Below are positions 29,365 to 36,253 of a DNA stretch of 37,585 bases, one piece after another; position 1 is the first letter of the stretch; every line of letters begins with the position of its first letter. Source of the stretch: a bacterium (GTDB taxonomy: Bacteria; Patescibacteriota; Doudnabacteria; UBA920; 2-01-FULL-46-14); the NCBI GenBank assembly GCA_030700065.1, contig JAUYKH010000017.1, positions 1-37,585 of the forward strand. Direction: 5' to 3'. Below the pieces are notes generated by a model. That model saw only the letters and a program-made list of their open reading frames with translations, did no database searches and was not told the origin of the DNA. The position numbers and the translations under genes were made by a program.

Positions 29365-32253
29365 TCAAGATTTCAATGCGATTAAAAGTTCGTCACCATC
29401 AATTTCTATTTGCTTGTTTTTGGAATTTCCCTCCATATTCGATATTCCATATTCGATATTCCTAAGATATACTTTGTTTCTATCAACTTTTGCCATCGCT
29501 TTCTTTATATTAGCAGAATCTGTCTCGTAATATAAGTCCGCCTGCCCTCCGATCTTCAAGCCCGATTCCTTGCGAAACTGGTTGATCTGCCGCTCGAGTT
29601 CCCGAGCCAGGCCCTCAATTTTAAGCTCTGGCGTGATTACTGGATCAATTACCAGCTTATCGCTAAACTTAACCTCTTTTACGTTAACTTCGCTCTTATA
29701 AATTTCAAGTAATGAATCGTCCCTTATTCCTATAACTGAACCTACAAGGGCTAGCGGTTGACGAAGCTTAATTCCCTCTTTGGCCCTTAGCGCATGAACT
29801 TCTTCCACTTCCTTCCTTAGAGCGTCCATTCGTTCCAATAACTCTATTTCTTTTTCGTTTAACTTTTTAGTTTCTGGCCAGTCCACAAGATGCACAGATT
29901 CTTCGCCGGTTAAATTGCGATATATAAGCTCGGAGATATAAGGCATAATTGGCGCAATGATTTTGCCAAGCTCAACGAGCATATGGTGAAGGGTTGAAAA
30001 AAAATCATCGTCTTTTCGGCCTCGGCTTCTGCGTAAATACCAAGTTGAAAGGTCATTCACGAAACGCTCAATTTCCGTGGTCGCCCGTACGGTGTCATAT
30101 TCATCCAACTTTTTACTCACTACACCCGTTAGCCACATTAGTCTGGCCCTAACCCATTGGTCTAATTTATTGGTAGGTGTTCCTTTAGTTTTCGTCTTTG
30201 AATCGTATTGCCATCCTGCCTCATTCGCGTAAGTTACGAAATAGTTATAAACATTCCACAAAATTAATGTCACTTTTCTGTGCACGTTTATCAAATCCCG
30301 CTCGCTGAAATTGAGATTGTCCGCCTGCATAACGACGGAGTTCATCAAATAAAATCGCAATGAATCGACCCCGTATTTTTCTATAACCGTCCAGGGATCG
30401 GGAAAATTTCCTTTGGATTTGCTCATCTTTGATCCGTCTTCGGCCAAAATGGTGCCGGTGGTAACAACGTTTTCAAAAGGAGCGTGCTCGAATAAAACTT
30501 CTGATATCACATGCATAACATAAAACCAAGCGCGCGTCTGCGCGATATACTCGGCCACGAATTGCGCGGGGAACCTCGCCTCGAACACTTTTTTATTTTC
30601 AAAGGGATAATGATATTCGGCAAACGGCATGGAACCGGCCTCTACCCATGAATCAAAAATCTCCGCGATTCGCTTGGCCTCGCCGCCGCATTTATCGCAT
30701 TTCACAATCACTTCGTCAATATAGGGGCGGTGCAGGTCAATTTTGGAATTTGGAATTTGGAATTTGGAATTTGGCGCTTTCTCCAGAAGTTCTTTGATAC
30801 TACCGATGACAATATTATTCTGACAAGATTGACATTTCCAAACTGGTATCGGGTTGCCCCAATATCGGTTTCGGGATATGTTCCAGTCCGGCGCGGCCTC
30901 AACGCTTTTCGCGTAACGGCCAAGTTTCAGATGTTCCGGATGCCAGCTGATCTCTCTTTTATTTGAGGAAAGCAGTTTCTTTTTAATTTTCTGAATATTA
31001 ATAAACCAGGCCGGGATGGCATTGTAATACAACGCGCTCTCACACCGCCAGCAGTGCGGATACGAATGTTTATGCATTTTGCGTTCAAAAAGCAGACTGC
31101 GATTGTCCAAATTTTCCTTTATCACTGCTTCCGCGTCTTTGAAATACTGCCCGCGGACCAATTCTGGGGCCTGCTCATTGAATTTGCCCTTTTCATCAAG
31201 CAACGGAACAACCGGAAGGCCTTCTTTTACCCCCAAATCATAGTCTTCCTCTCCATAAACAACGGCCGTATGCACAATCCCCGTCCCTTCTTCTATATTA
31301 ACGAAATCTGCGGCATACACTCTATAGGACTTCGACGATTTCATCCCGGGAATGTCAAACAACGGCTCGTATTCCAAACTAGTCAGATCTTGCCCTTGAA
31401 ATTTGCTCACTACCTCACCCTTTCCCTCTCCGATTTCGGAGAGGGTTGGGGAGAGGTTACGAGTTTGTTCGGCGACAATATAATACTCCCCGCCTTTTCC
31501 AACCTTCACATACTCAATGTCTTTACCGACGGCCAATGCAACATTTCCCATCAATGTCCATGGCGTCGTGGTCCAAGCAAGAAAATAAGTGTTTGGAAAT
31601 TTTGGATCTTTGATTTTAAATTTTACCGTAACCGCTTCTTCCGTTACATCCTGATAACTATTATCCATCGCGACTTCGAAATTGGACACCGGCGTCTCAC
31701 AGCGGGGACAGTAGAGTAAAACTTTCCGGCCTTCGTAGACCAACCGTTTGTCGTAGATCTGCTTGAACGCCCACCACACCGATTCCATATATTCCCGATC
31801 CATGGTTTTGTAAGAGTTGTCGAATTCTACCCAGCGCGCGATTCGCCTTACGGTTTTTTGCCATTCCGCAACGTATTCCAGAACCTTGCTTCTGCAAGTT
31901 TCGTTGAATTTCTGAATTCCGATTTCTTCAATTTGTTTCTTCCCGGAAATCTTCAAGAGCCGTTCGACAATTTCCTCGATCGGCAGGCCATGGCAATCCC
32001 AACCCCAACGGCGCCGCACATAGCGGCCTTTCATCGTCTGATAACGCGGAATTACATCTTTGATCGTCGAAGCGAGAATATGCCCATAGTGCGGCAGGCC
32101 GGTCGCAAACGGCGGGCCGTCATAAAAAGTAAACGGTTCGCCGTTTTTAGTCTGCTCAAGACTCTTCTCGAAAATTTTGTTGTCTTCCCAAAACTTCAGG
32201 ATTTCATCTTCCAGTTTGGAAAAATTTGGATGTGAATCGACAGCTTTAAACAT
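29365..32253 (-). CDS. ileS: Isoleucyl-tRNA synthetase
   Basis: A 962-residue class I synthetase charging tRNA-Ile in the cytosol. Features are FKAVDSHPNFSKLEDEILKF, the HIGH-type PHYGHILA (about 52-59), WGWDCHGLPIE, the editing domain (LAWTTTPWTLMGN, EEGTGIVHTA), KMSKSKGN (about 609-616), and an anticodon-binding domain with TWYLRRSRGRKDD. The sequence style is the archaeal/eukaryotic-like type often found in CPR genomes. Three repeat-derived insertions are visible: RNLSPTLSEIGEGKGEVVS in the editing domain, PNSKFQIPNSKI before the KMSKS part, and NIEYGISNMEGNSKNKQ near the C-terminus. It is the first gene of its operon. Confidence 0.97.
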   Translation of the reverse strand: MFKAVDSHPNFSKLEDEILKFWEDNKIFEKSLEQTKNGEPFTFYDGPPFATGLPHYGHILASTIKDVIPRYQTMKGRYVRRRWGWDCHGLPIEEIVERLLKISGKKQIEEIGIQKFNETCRSKVLEYVAEWQKTVRRIARWVEFDNSYKTMDREYMESVWWAFKQIYDKRLVYEGRKVLLYCPRCETPVSNFEVAMDNSYQDVTEEAVTVKFKIKDPKFPNTYFLAWTTTPWTLMGNVALAVGKDIEYVKVGKGGEYYIVAEQTRNLSPTLSEIGEGKGEVVSKFQGQDLTSLEYEPLFDIPGMKSSKSYRVYAADFVNIEEGTGIVHTAVVYGEEDYDLGVKEGLPVVPLLDEKGKFNEQAPELVRGQYFKDAEAVIKENLDNRSLLFERKMHKHSYPHCWRCESALYYNAIPAWFINIQKIKKKLLSSNKREISWHPEHLKLGRYAKSVEAAPDWNISRNRYWGNPIPVWKCQSCQNNIVIGSIKELLEKAPNSKFQIPNSKIDLHRPYIDEVIVKCDKCGGEAKRIAEIFDSWVEAGSMPFAEYHYPFENKKVFEARFPAQFVAEYIAQTRAWFYVMHVISEVLFEHAPFENVVTTGTILAEDGSKMSKSKGNFPDPWTVIEKYGVDSLRFYLMNSVVMQADNLNFSERDLINVHRKVTLILWNVYNYFVTYANEAGWQYDSKTKTKGTPTNKLDQWVRARLMWLTGVVSKKLDEYDTVRATTEIERFVNDLSTWYLRRSRGRKDDDFFSTLHHMLVELGKIIAPIMPYISELIYRNLTGEESVHLVDWPETKKLNEKEIELLERMDALRKEVEEVHALRAKEGIKLRQPLALVGSVIGIRDDSLLEIYKSEVNVKEVKFSDKLVIDPVITPELKIEGLARELERQINQFRKESGLKIGGQADLYYETDSANIKKAMAKVDRNKVYLRNIEYGISNMEGNSKNKQIEIDGDELLIALKS
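29428..29462. repeat. AT-rich repeat insert near the ileS 3' end
   Basis: CCATATTCGATATTCC is repeated almost exactly twice and is translated as NIEYGISNMEGN near the synthetase C-terminus. Confidence 0.7.
30742..30775. repeat. TGGAATT tandem repeat insert in ileS
   Basis: Four or more copies of TTTGGAAT in a row, translated in frame as PNSKFQIPNSKI. It sits between conserved blocks of the synthetase. Confidence 0.8.
31413..31456. repeat. Palindromic insert in the ileS editing domain
   Basis: CCCTCTCCG (31424-31432) pairs with CGGAGAGGG (31437-31445) around ATTT, with outer CCTCACCC/GGGGAGAGG arms. It is translated as LSPTLSEIGEGKGEV. The form is the same as 'CTCACCCT...CCCTCTCC' palindromes found in coding regions of other bacteria. 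Confidence 0.8.
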
Positions 32254-32267
32254 GGATAAATAATAAC

Positions 32268-32291
32268 AAAAAATACTGGCTATTGCCAGTA
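32268..32291 (-). terminator. Intrinsic terminator after the small membrane protein
   Basis: On the minus strand TACTGGC-AATA-GCCAGTA is followed directly by TTTTTT. It separates the 148-residue protein from ileS, whose start is 15 bp further on. How ileS is transcribed past it is not clear. Confidence 0.85.
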
Positions 32292-32293
32292 GT

Positions 32294-32404
32294 AATTTTC
32301 AATTCTCAATTTACAATTTACAATCAATTTTCAATGATTCAATGAGACATTGGAACATTCAATGAAAATTGAAAATTAGAAATTGAAAATCGTAAATTTT
32401 CAAT
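32294..32404. repeat. AT-rich palindromic spacer repeat
   Basis: The left half is TTTTCAATTCTCAATTTAC and similar. The right half is CAATGAAAATTGAAAATTAG, then AAATTGAAAATCG. The centre is TTCAATGAGACATTGG. It is the longest and most symmetric copy in the window. Confidence 0.75.
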
Positions 32405-32846
32405 AAGGGTCCGCCATCAATTCCAGCCACGCGTCCCAGACCGCCGTAACTCCGGGCGCGTAAAATTCGACTGTCCCGCTGACCGGCTCGGAAATGTCCA
32501 AAACCTCATTGGCGGCAAACGCAAACGAACTTTGAATAGCGCTCCCCATCCCGTCTATGGTCAGATACCATTCAGGCGCTTGCTCTTCCCCAAAAAGCGC
32601 ATTGTTTTCGGTAAACGCTCCTGCCACCGCGGAATGAACGACGGGGCGGGGAGCGCTGCCGGCAAGCCGCCCGATACCATCAGAGGGATTGCCAAAATAA
32701 GGAGACAGCCACGCCATTGCGATAATAACAAAAGAGACCAAGAGAATTAATTTTGCAAATTCTTCCGGCGTCTCAACGACAGGGTCATTAAGAGCCTGCC
32801 AGACAGTCGGTTTTTTTGAGCGGGAACGTTTCGCTCGTCTTGCCAT
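32400..32846 (-). CDS. Small single-pass membrane protein, unknown
   Basis: A 148-residue protein. A very basic N-terminus (MARRAKRSRSKKPTVWQ) is followed by a cytosolic helix, one membrane helix at about 32-49 (LILLVSFVIIAMAWLSPYF) and an extracytoplasmic domain of about 100 residues (YLTIDGMGSAIQSSFAFAAN, VEFYAPGVTAVWDAW). I do not recognise it. ATG 32846 is preferred over an upstream TTG. The last two codons and stop lie at the edge of the spacer repeat. It has its own promoter and terminator, so it is a one-gene unit between the pil operon and ileS. Confidence 0.7.
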   Translation of the reverse strand: MARRAKRSRSKKPTVWQALNDPVVETPEEFAKLILLVSFVIIAMAWLSPYFGNPSDGIGRLAGSAPRPVVHSAVAGAFTENNALFGEEQAPEWYLTIDGMGSAIQSSFAFAANEVLDISEPVSGTVEFYAPGVTAVWDAWLELMADPY

Positions 32847-32911
32847 AGTATTTGGTTGTATTTTTATTTTCGCTGACTTTTGTTTCAACGCGAAACTAAC
32901 TCTTAATATAT

Positions 32912-32940
32912 ATTATAGCAAATTTTAACCTCCGTGTCAA
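32912..32940 (-). promoter_or_regulatory. Promoter of the small membrane protein
   Basis: Perfect TTGACA (32935-32940) and perfect TATAAT (32912-32917) with 17 bp spacing. The leader contains a GAAACAAAA stretch like the end of the shared secretion/pil leader, but the remaining match is poor. Confidence 0.88.
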
Positions 32941-32989
32941 TGATTTTCTCAGCCGAGATGGCACTGAAAAAGGCCTCGGTAGAGATTGG

Positions 32990-33028
32990 CTCATTGAAAA
33001 TTGTTTGAAAATTGTAAATTGAGAATTA
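32990..33028. repeat. AT-rich spacer repeat at the pil operon end
   Basis: TTGAAAATTGTTTGAAAATT, then GTAAATTGAGAATT. It belongs to the palindromic spacer family, here as one half only. Confidence 0.6.
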
Positions 33029-33316
33029 TTCAGCGAATGGGTTCTCACGGCCGCGATCCGCGTCCTGAAGCCCGTATTCCCCCACCTGATAGTCTTCGCG
33101 AGTCTTCAGCCATTCGACAGTTTTTTTAAAAACCCCAAGGTTAATTTCAGAAACCGAATGTTTCTTCCCGGCCGGAACATCCGTATTTTTCCAGTTCAAA
33201 TACAAATATTTGTATAACAGCAACCCCTCAAATAAAACAATCACGGCAAAGATAATCCACAAAACTGTGGTAAGTTTCATTCTCGGCATTTTTATTTTCA
33301 GTTTGGGTAGCTTCAT
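33026..33316 (-). CDS. Small membrane protein of the pil operon
   Basis: A 96-residue protein. The N-terminus is basic (MKLPKLKIKMPRMKL), one membrane helix lies at about 16-38 (TVLWIIFAVIVLFEGLLLYK), and the soluble tail of about 55 residues is acidic at the end. It occupies the place of pilP after pilO (8 bp spacing) but has no PilP sequence signature or lipobox. It is probably an accessory of the type IV pilus alignment complex. Confidence 0.65.
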   Translation of the reverse strand: MKLPKLKIKMPRMKLTTVLWIIFAVIVLFEGLLLYKYLYLNWKNTDVPAGKKHSVSEINLGVFKKTVEWLKTREDYQVGEYGLQDADRGRENPFAE

Positions 33317-33324
33317 ATCGCGCT

Positions 33325-33957
33325 CTATTCGCTGTTAATAAAGAAAACTCCCTTCAACTGGATAGCTGCGGTCCCCAGGTTGACCAAAGCTTTCGTTATG
33401 TCATTTTGGGCCGAGTCGGTTTTGACGGAAAGCTGGGTCACCTCGCTCAAATAGGGCAAATTGGCGAAATAGTTGAAAAAATCCGTCATCTGCCGATAAT
33501 TCCCCGAGAGCTCAAGCGTGTATGGAATCTCTTCAATGTTGTTCAGTCCCTTCACAATCGACGCGTCCTTATCTTTTCCTTTGCTCTCTGCCGAACTTTT
33601 CGAAACTGATGCCGCCCGCCCTTCTTTCTTGTCCGAAATTTTCAACTCCGGCGACATCCCCGCCGCCGATACCGCCCCCTCCAAAGCCTCCACCAAAAAC
33701 GCCATCTTTTCCCGGACCGGGAAAATCAGATTGACGGATTCCTTTTCTGCTTTGACTTTCGAAAGTTCGGCAATCCCTGTCTGATAATTGATAATCTCCT
33801 CCCCGATATCCGCCAGTTCCTGTTTTTTTTGAACAATCTCCCGCTGATTTTCAACAAGCTGTCGGGCAAGCGGAATCATCACAAAGAAAATCATGGCCCC
33901 CGCCACGAGGACAATCAGGACAAAAGTCAGAATTATTTTTGCGTGCGTAAAAATCAT
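33325..33957 (-). CDS. pilO: Type IV pilus alignment protein PilO
   Basis: A 210-residue inner-membrane protein that joins PilN to align the pilus motor with outer parts. A membrane helix at about 8-31 is followed by a coiled coil (about 33-75, LARQLVENQREIVQKKQELA) and a ferredoxin-like C-terminal domain (YTLELSGNYRQMTDFFNYFA, LPYLSEVTQLSVK). A charged linker (KKEGRAASVSKSSAESKGKD) lies in the middle. Its start overlaps pilN by ATGA. Confidence 0.93.
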   Translation of the reverse strand: MIFTHAKIILTFVLIVLVAGAMIFFVMIPLARQLVENQREIVQKKQELADIGEEIINYQTGIAELSKVKAEKESVNLIFPVREKMAFLVEALEGAVSAAGMSPELKISDKKEGRAASVSKSSAESKGKDKDASIVKGLNNIEEIPYTLELSGNYRQMTDFFNYFANLPYLSEVTQLSVKTDSAQNDITKALVNLGTAAIQLKGVFFINSE

Positions 33958-34514
33958 TCTTTCAGTTTTTCGGGATTATAATAAAATCTGTATTTCCAGT
34001 CGACATTCCTTGCCTTTTCCAAATTCGAAAGGGGAAAATTTACGTCTTTGAAGTACCGCGACTCCAGCAGATTATCCCGCAGCTTCAACGCCGATTCGCG
34101 GGTGTCACCATGACCGGCTACTTCTATCTTGCCGTCTTCCCGGGTGATAAGAATGCTGTCCACGGTCAAATCGGCAGGCAGAAGCCTCGCGAATTCCACC
34201 AAAATCGGCGTCCAGTCCTCGCCAGATGGCAACAGGGCTTGCAGATTGTCCAAATTTCTGTTCAGCGCTTCGATTTCTTTCTGTACCGCGGGCTGTTTGA
34301 TGTTTTGCAGCTCACGGGAGCGAGCGGCGACCTGTTCGTTCAGATCATCTATTTCCTGATTGAGAATGATTTGCGCGCCAAAAATGAAAGCGATGAAAAA
34401 TACAAAGCTCAAAAGCACCCGCACCCCAAAACTGGCAACCGCGTAATTTAGGCCTTCGAGCCTGATGTGCTTCTGCTCCTCAGGCGGGAGTAAATTTATA
34501 TAACGCTTGGCCAT
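33954..34514 (-). CDS. pilN: Type IV pilus protein PilN
   Basis: A 186-residue protein with the cytosolic PilN signature at its N-terminus (MAKRYINLLPPEEQK; INLLP binds PilM). A membrane helix at about 28-52, a coiled coil (about 55-95) and a C-terminal ferredoxin-like domain (ILITREDGKIEVAGHGDTRE) follow. ATG 34514 is chosen; the longer reading begins at a TTG in the spacer repeat. It is separated from pilM by an inserted four-helix-bundle gene, an uncommon arrangement. Confidence 0.94.
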   Translation of the reverse strand: MAKRYINLLPPEEQKHIRLEGLNYAVASFGVRVLLSFVFFIAFIFGAQIILNQEIDDLNEQVAARSRELQNIKQPAVQKEIEALNRNLDNLQALLPSGEDWTPILVEFARLLPADLTVDSILITREDGKIEVAGHGDTRESALKLRDNLLESRYFKDVNFPLSNLEKARNVDWKYRFYYNPEKLKE

Positions 34515-34572
34515 AAACGTAATTTTCAATTTCTAATTTTCAATTTCCATTGAATTTACAATTAACAATTTC
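34515..34572. repeat. AT-rich spacer repeat, pilN side
   Basis: TTTTCAATTTCTAATTTTC, then AATTTCCATTGAATTTAC. It lies between pilN and the four-helix-bundle gene. Confidence 0.65.
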
Positions 34573-34947
34573 TCAAATCGGTTTATTCTGCGATTTCAAG
34601 GAGGAAGTAATTTTTTGAAATATCATCGTCAATTCTTGACACTCTTTCCATAATTTCCGTATGTCTACGATTGCGCTTGGGGTAGCCTTTGCCAACATTC
34701 TTAACCAGTGCTTTGTTTCTTGAGCCTCTTTCTTACAGATGAATATCTTGTTACGGAAGTCACTTTTCGAGCTTGCCCCATTGGCTTCCATATAATTTGC
34801 GCCAACGCTTGTTGCTGAACGGATTAACTGGTTGACCAATGGGTTTGTTACCGAATCTAGTTTTACTTTTCGACAAAAAGAAATTACATCTTCGCCAAAT
34901 TTTGCAGTTCTCTCTTCCAAATCATATTTGTTTGCCTTTTGTTTCAT
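34573..34947 (-). CDS. Four-helix-bundle (S23/IVP-type) protein in the pil operon
   Basis: A 124-residue protein of the same superfamily as the gene at 16493-16888, but a different branch (YDLEERTAKFGEDVISFCRK, LVNQLIRSATSVGANYMEAN, KKEAQETKHWLRMLAKA). These motifs are those of the 'four helix bundle protein' family common in CPR genomes. It sits between pilM and pilN, with spacer repeats on both sides, so it interrupts an otherwise conserved operon. Role unknown. Confidence 0.9.
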   Translation of the reverse strand: MKQKANKYDLEERTAKFGEDVISFCRKVKLDSVTNPLVNQLIRSATSVGANYMEANGASSKSDFRNKIFICKKEAQETKHWLRMLAKATPSAIVDIRKLWKECQELTMIFQKITSSLKSQNKPI

Positions 34948-34993
34948 TAAAAATTGATTGAAAATTGCAAATTGAAAATTGAAAATTTGCTCA
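34948..34993. repeat. AT-rich spacer repeat, pilM side
   Basis: AAAATTGATTGAAAATTGC, then AAATTGAAAATTGAAAATTTG. With the copy at 34515 it brackets the inserted four-helix-bundle gene. Confidence 0.65.
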
Positions 34994-34998
34994 TGTTT

Positions 34999-36129
34999 TT
35001 ATTCTGCCTCTCTTAGGGCCAAACCGATTGCTGTGGCGTAGCTTAACGAGTCCTCGCGGGATAGCGGCGGCACCTGTCCCGCTTTCAAAATTTTTCCCCA
35101 CGGATTGCCAAGTTCCACCTTCAGACCCGGCAGAGAGCGAAGAGAATGTTCCGCGATCGCGCGGTGAGTCAAATTTTCATGAATAAAAGACGGCAAATGT
35201 TTGAGCTTGCTGGATCCGCCCGACAAAAGGAGGCGGGAAATTTTCCGATCCTGCGCGGAGTGCTCTTCGTAAAACCTGATTGTGTTTATGATTTCATCCA
35301 CCAGGTTTTTGACCACCGGGATCAAAGCTTTTTTTACAGTTTCCCTGCCTGCCTGCCTGCCGGCAGGCAAGGCCGGCGAGGCAGGTTTTCCGTCAACGTC
35401 CTCGAGTCCCGTCTCCCGCTTCATTTTCTCGGCCAAGACCATATCCAAACTCAATGCCTTGGCAATGCTTTCCGTAAAAAGATTCCCTGCTATCGGAACA
35501 GACGAGGTGAACTGCAAAATTCCTTTATCAAAAATAATCAGGCTCGTCCGCAGGGTATCAATGTCCGCGATCAAGATGGTCTCGCCCATGACATCTCCCG
35601 ACACCAAACTTCGCGCCGTGGCCTGGGACTCCACCTCCAACGCCAGCGGGATGAGTTTGGCTTCTTTGATAATGGAAACAAACTGATCCACATAATCTTT
35701 GGGGCACGCCGTGATGAGCACTGTCATTTTATCCCCCTCCTGCCCAAGAATCACCCAGTCCAGATAAACTTGTCCGATTGGCAGAGGTACGTAGGCTTCC
35801 GCTTCCCAAGGCACGGCCTCTTCCGCCTCCTTCTCGGAAACAATCGGCATTTGAATAACCCTGACAAACGATTTGGTTTCCGGCACGGAAGCTATGACAT
35901 ATGGCGTGGTAATTTTGCCAAATTTCGGATTATCAACCGCTTCCCTGATGGTTTTGCTCAAAAGTTTCGGATCGCTTAATACATCACCCGCGACAGCGCC
36001 TTTTGGAATTTTTGTATCAGAATAGGCCTGCACCGAAAAACCGCCGCGTTTCCTGGTGAATTGAATCATCTTTAATGAAATATCGCTAAGATAAAGTCCC
36101 AGCGGGGTTTTCCGTCGGTCAAAAAACAT
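34999..36129 (-). CDS. pilM: Type IV pilus assembly ATPase-like protein PilM
   Basis: A 376-residue actin-like (FtsA fold) protein that binds the PilN N-terminus on the cytosolic face. Features are LGLYLSDISLKMIQFTRKRG, the 1A/1C region with VASVPETKSFVRVIQMP, PWEAEAYVPLPIGQVYLDW, the phosphate segment ILIADIDTLRTSLIIFDKG, and LLLSGGSSKLKHLPSFI. A segment of about 14 residues (PASPALPAGRQAGRE, about 249-263) comes from a GC palindrome and has no counterpart in usual PilM. It is the first gene of the pil operon, with a leader of about 55 nt. Confidence 0.95.
   Translation of the reverse strand: MFFDRRKTPLGLYLSDISLKMIQFTRKRGGFSVQAYSDTKIPKGAVAGDVLSDPKLLSKTIREAVDNPKFGKITTPYVIASVPETKSFVRVIQMPIVSEKEAEEAVPWEAEAYVPLPIGQVYLDWVILGQEGDKMTVLITACPKDYVDQFVSIIKEAKLIPLALEVESQATARSLVSGDVMGETILIADIDTLRTSLIIFDKGILQFTSSVPIAGNLFTESIAKALSLDMVLAEKMKRETGLEDVDGKPASPALPAGRQAGRETVKKALIPVVKNLVDEIINTIRFYEEHSAQDRKISRLLLSGGSSKLKHLPSFIHENLTHRAIAEHSLRSLPGLKVELGNPWGKILKAGQVPPLSREDSLSYATAIGLALREAE
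35344..35385. repeat. GC-rich palindromic insert in pilM
   Basis: CCTGCCTGCCTGCCTGCC then GGCAGGCAAGGCC and GGCGAGGCAGG. The central 14 bases (GCCTGCCGGCAGGC) are a perfect palindrome. It encodes ALPAGRQAG, a peptide typical of such elements. Confidence 0.8.
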
Positions 36130-36148
36130 AATATGGATGAATTTTTAT

Positions 36149-36174
36149 TTTTTGTTTCTAAATCCGCACTTTTT
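36149..36174 (-). promoter_or_regulatory. Shared leader element (pil operon copy)
   Basis: On the minus strand AAAAAGTGCGGATTTA then GAAACAAAAA. Twenty-four of 26 bases match the leader of the secretion operon (20505-20530). Distance from the -10 box is also nearly the same. Confidence 0.75.
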
Positions 36175-36183
36175 GTTATCATA

Positions 36184-36212
36184 ATTATATCACACATCGT
36201 TAACATAGTCAA
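36184..36212 (-). promoter_or_regulatory. Promoter of the pil operon
   Basis: TTGACT (36207-36212) and a perfect TATAAT (36184-36189) at 17 bp, with TGTGA just before the -10 as in the secretion operon promoter. Confidence 0.88.
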
Positions 36213-36253
36213 ATATCCGTAATGGTTCTAATTAGGGCAATTAGAAATTTTAA

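Noticed and set aside
32947-32985. Imperfect hairpin (TCTC-AG-CCGAG / CTCGG-TA-GAGA) as the pil operon terminator
   Set aside because: There are mismatches in the stem and no T-tract on the minus strand side, and it lies directly next to the promoter of the next gene. It is too weak to call.
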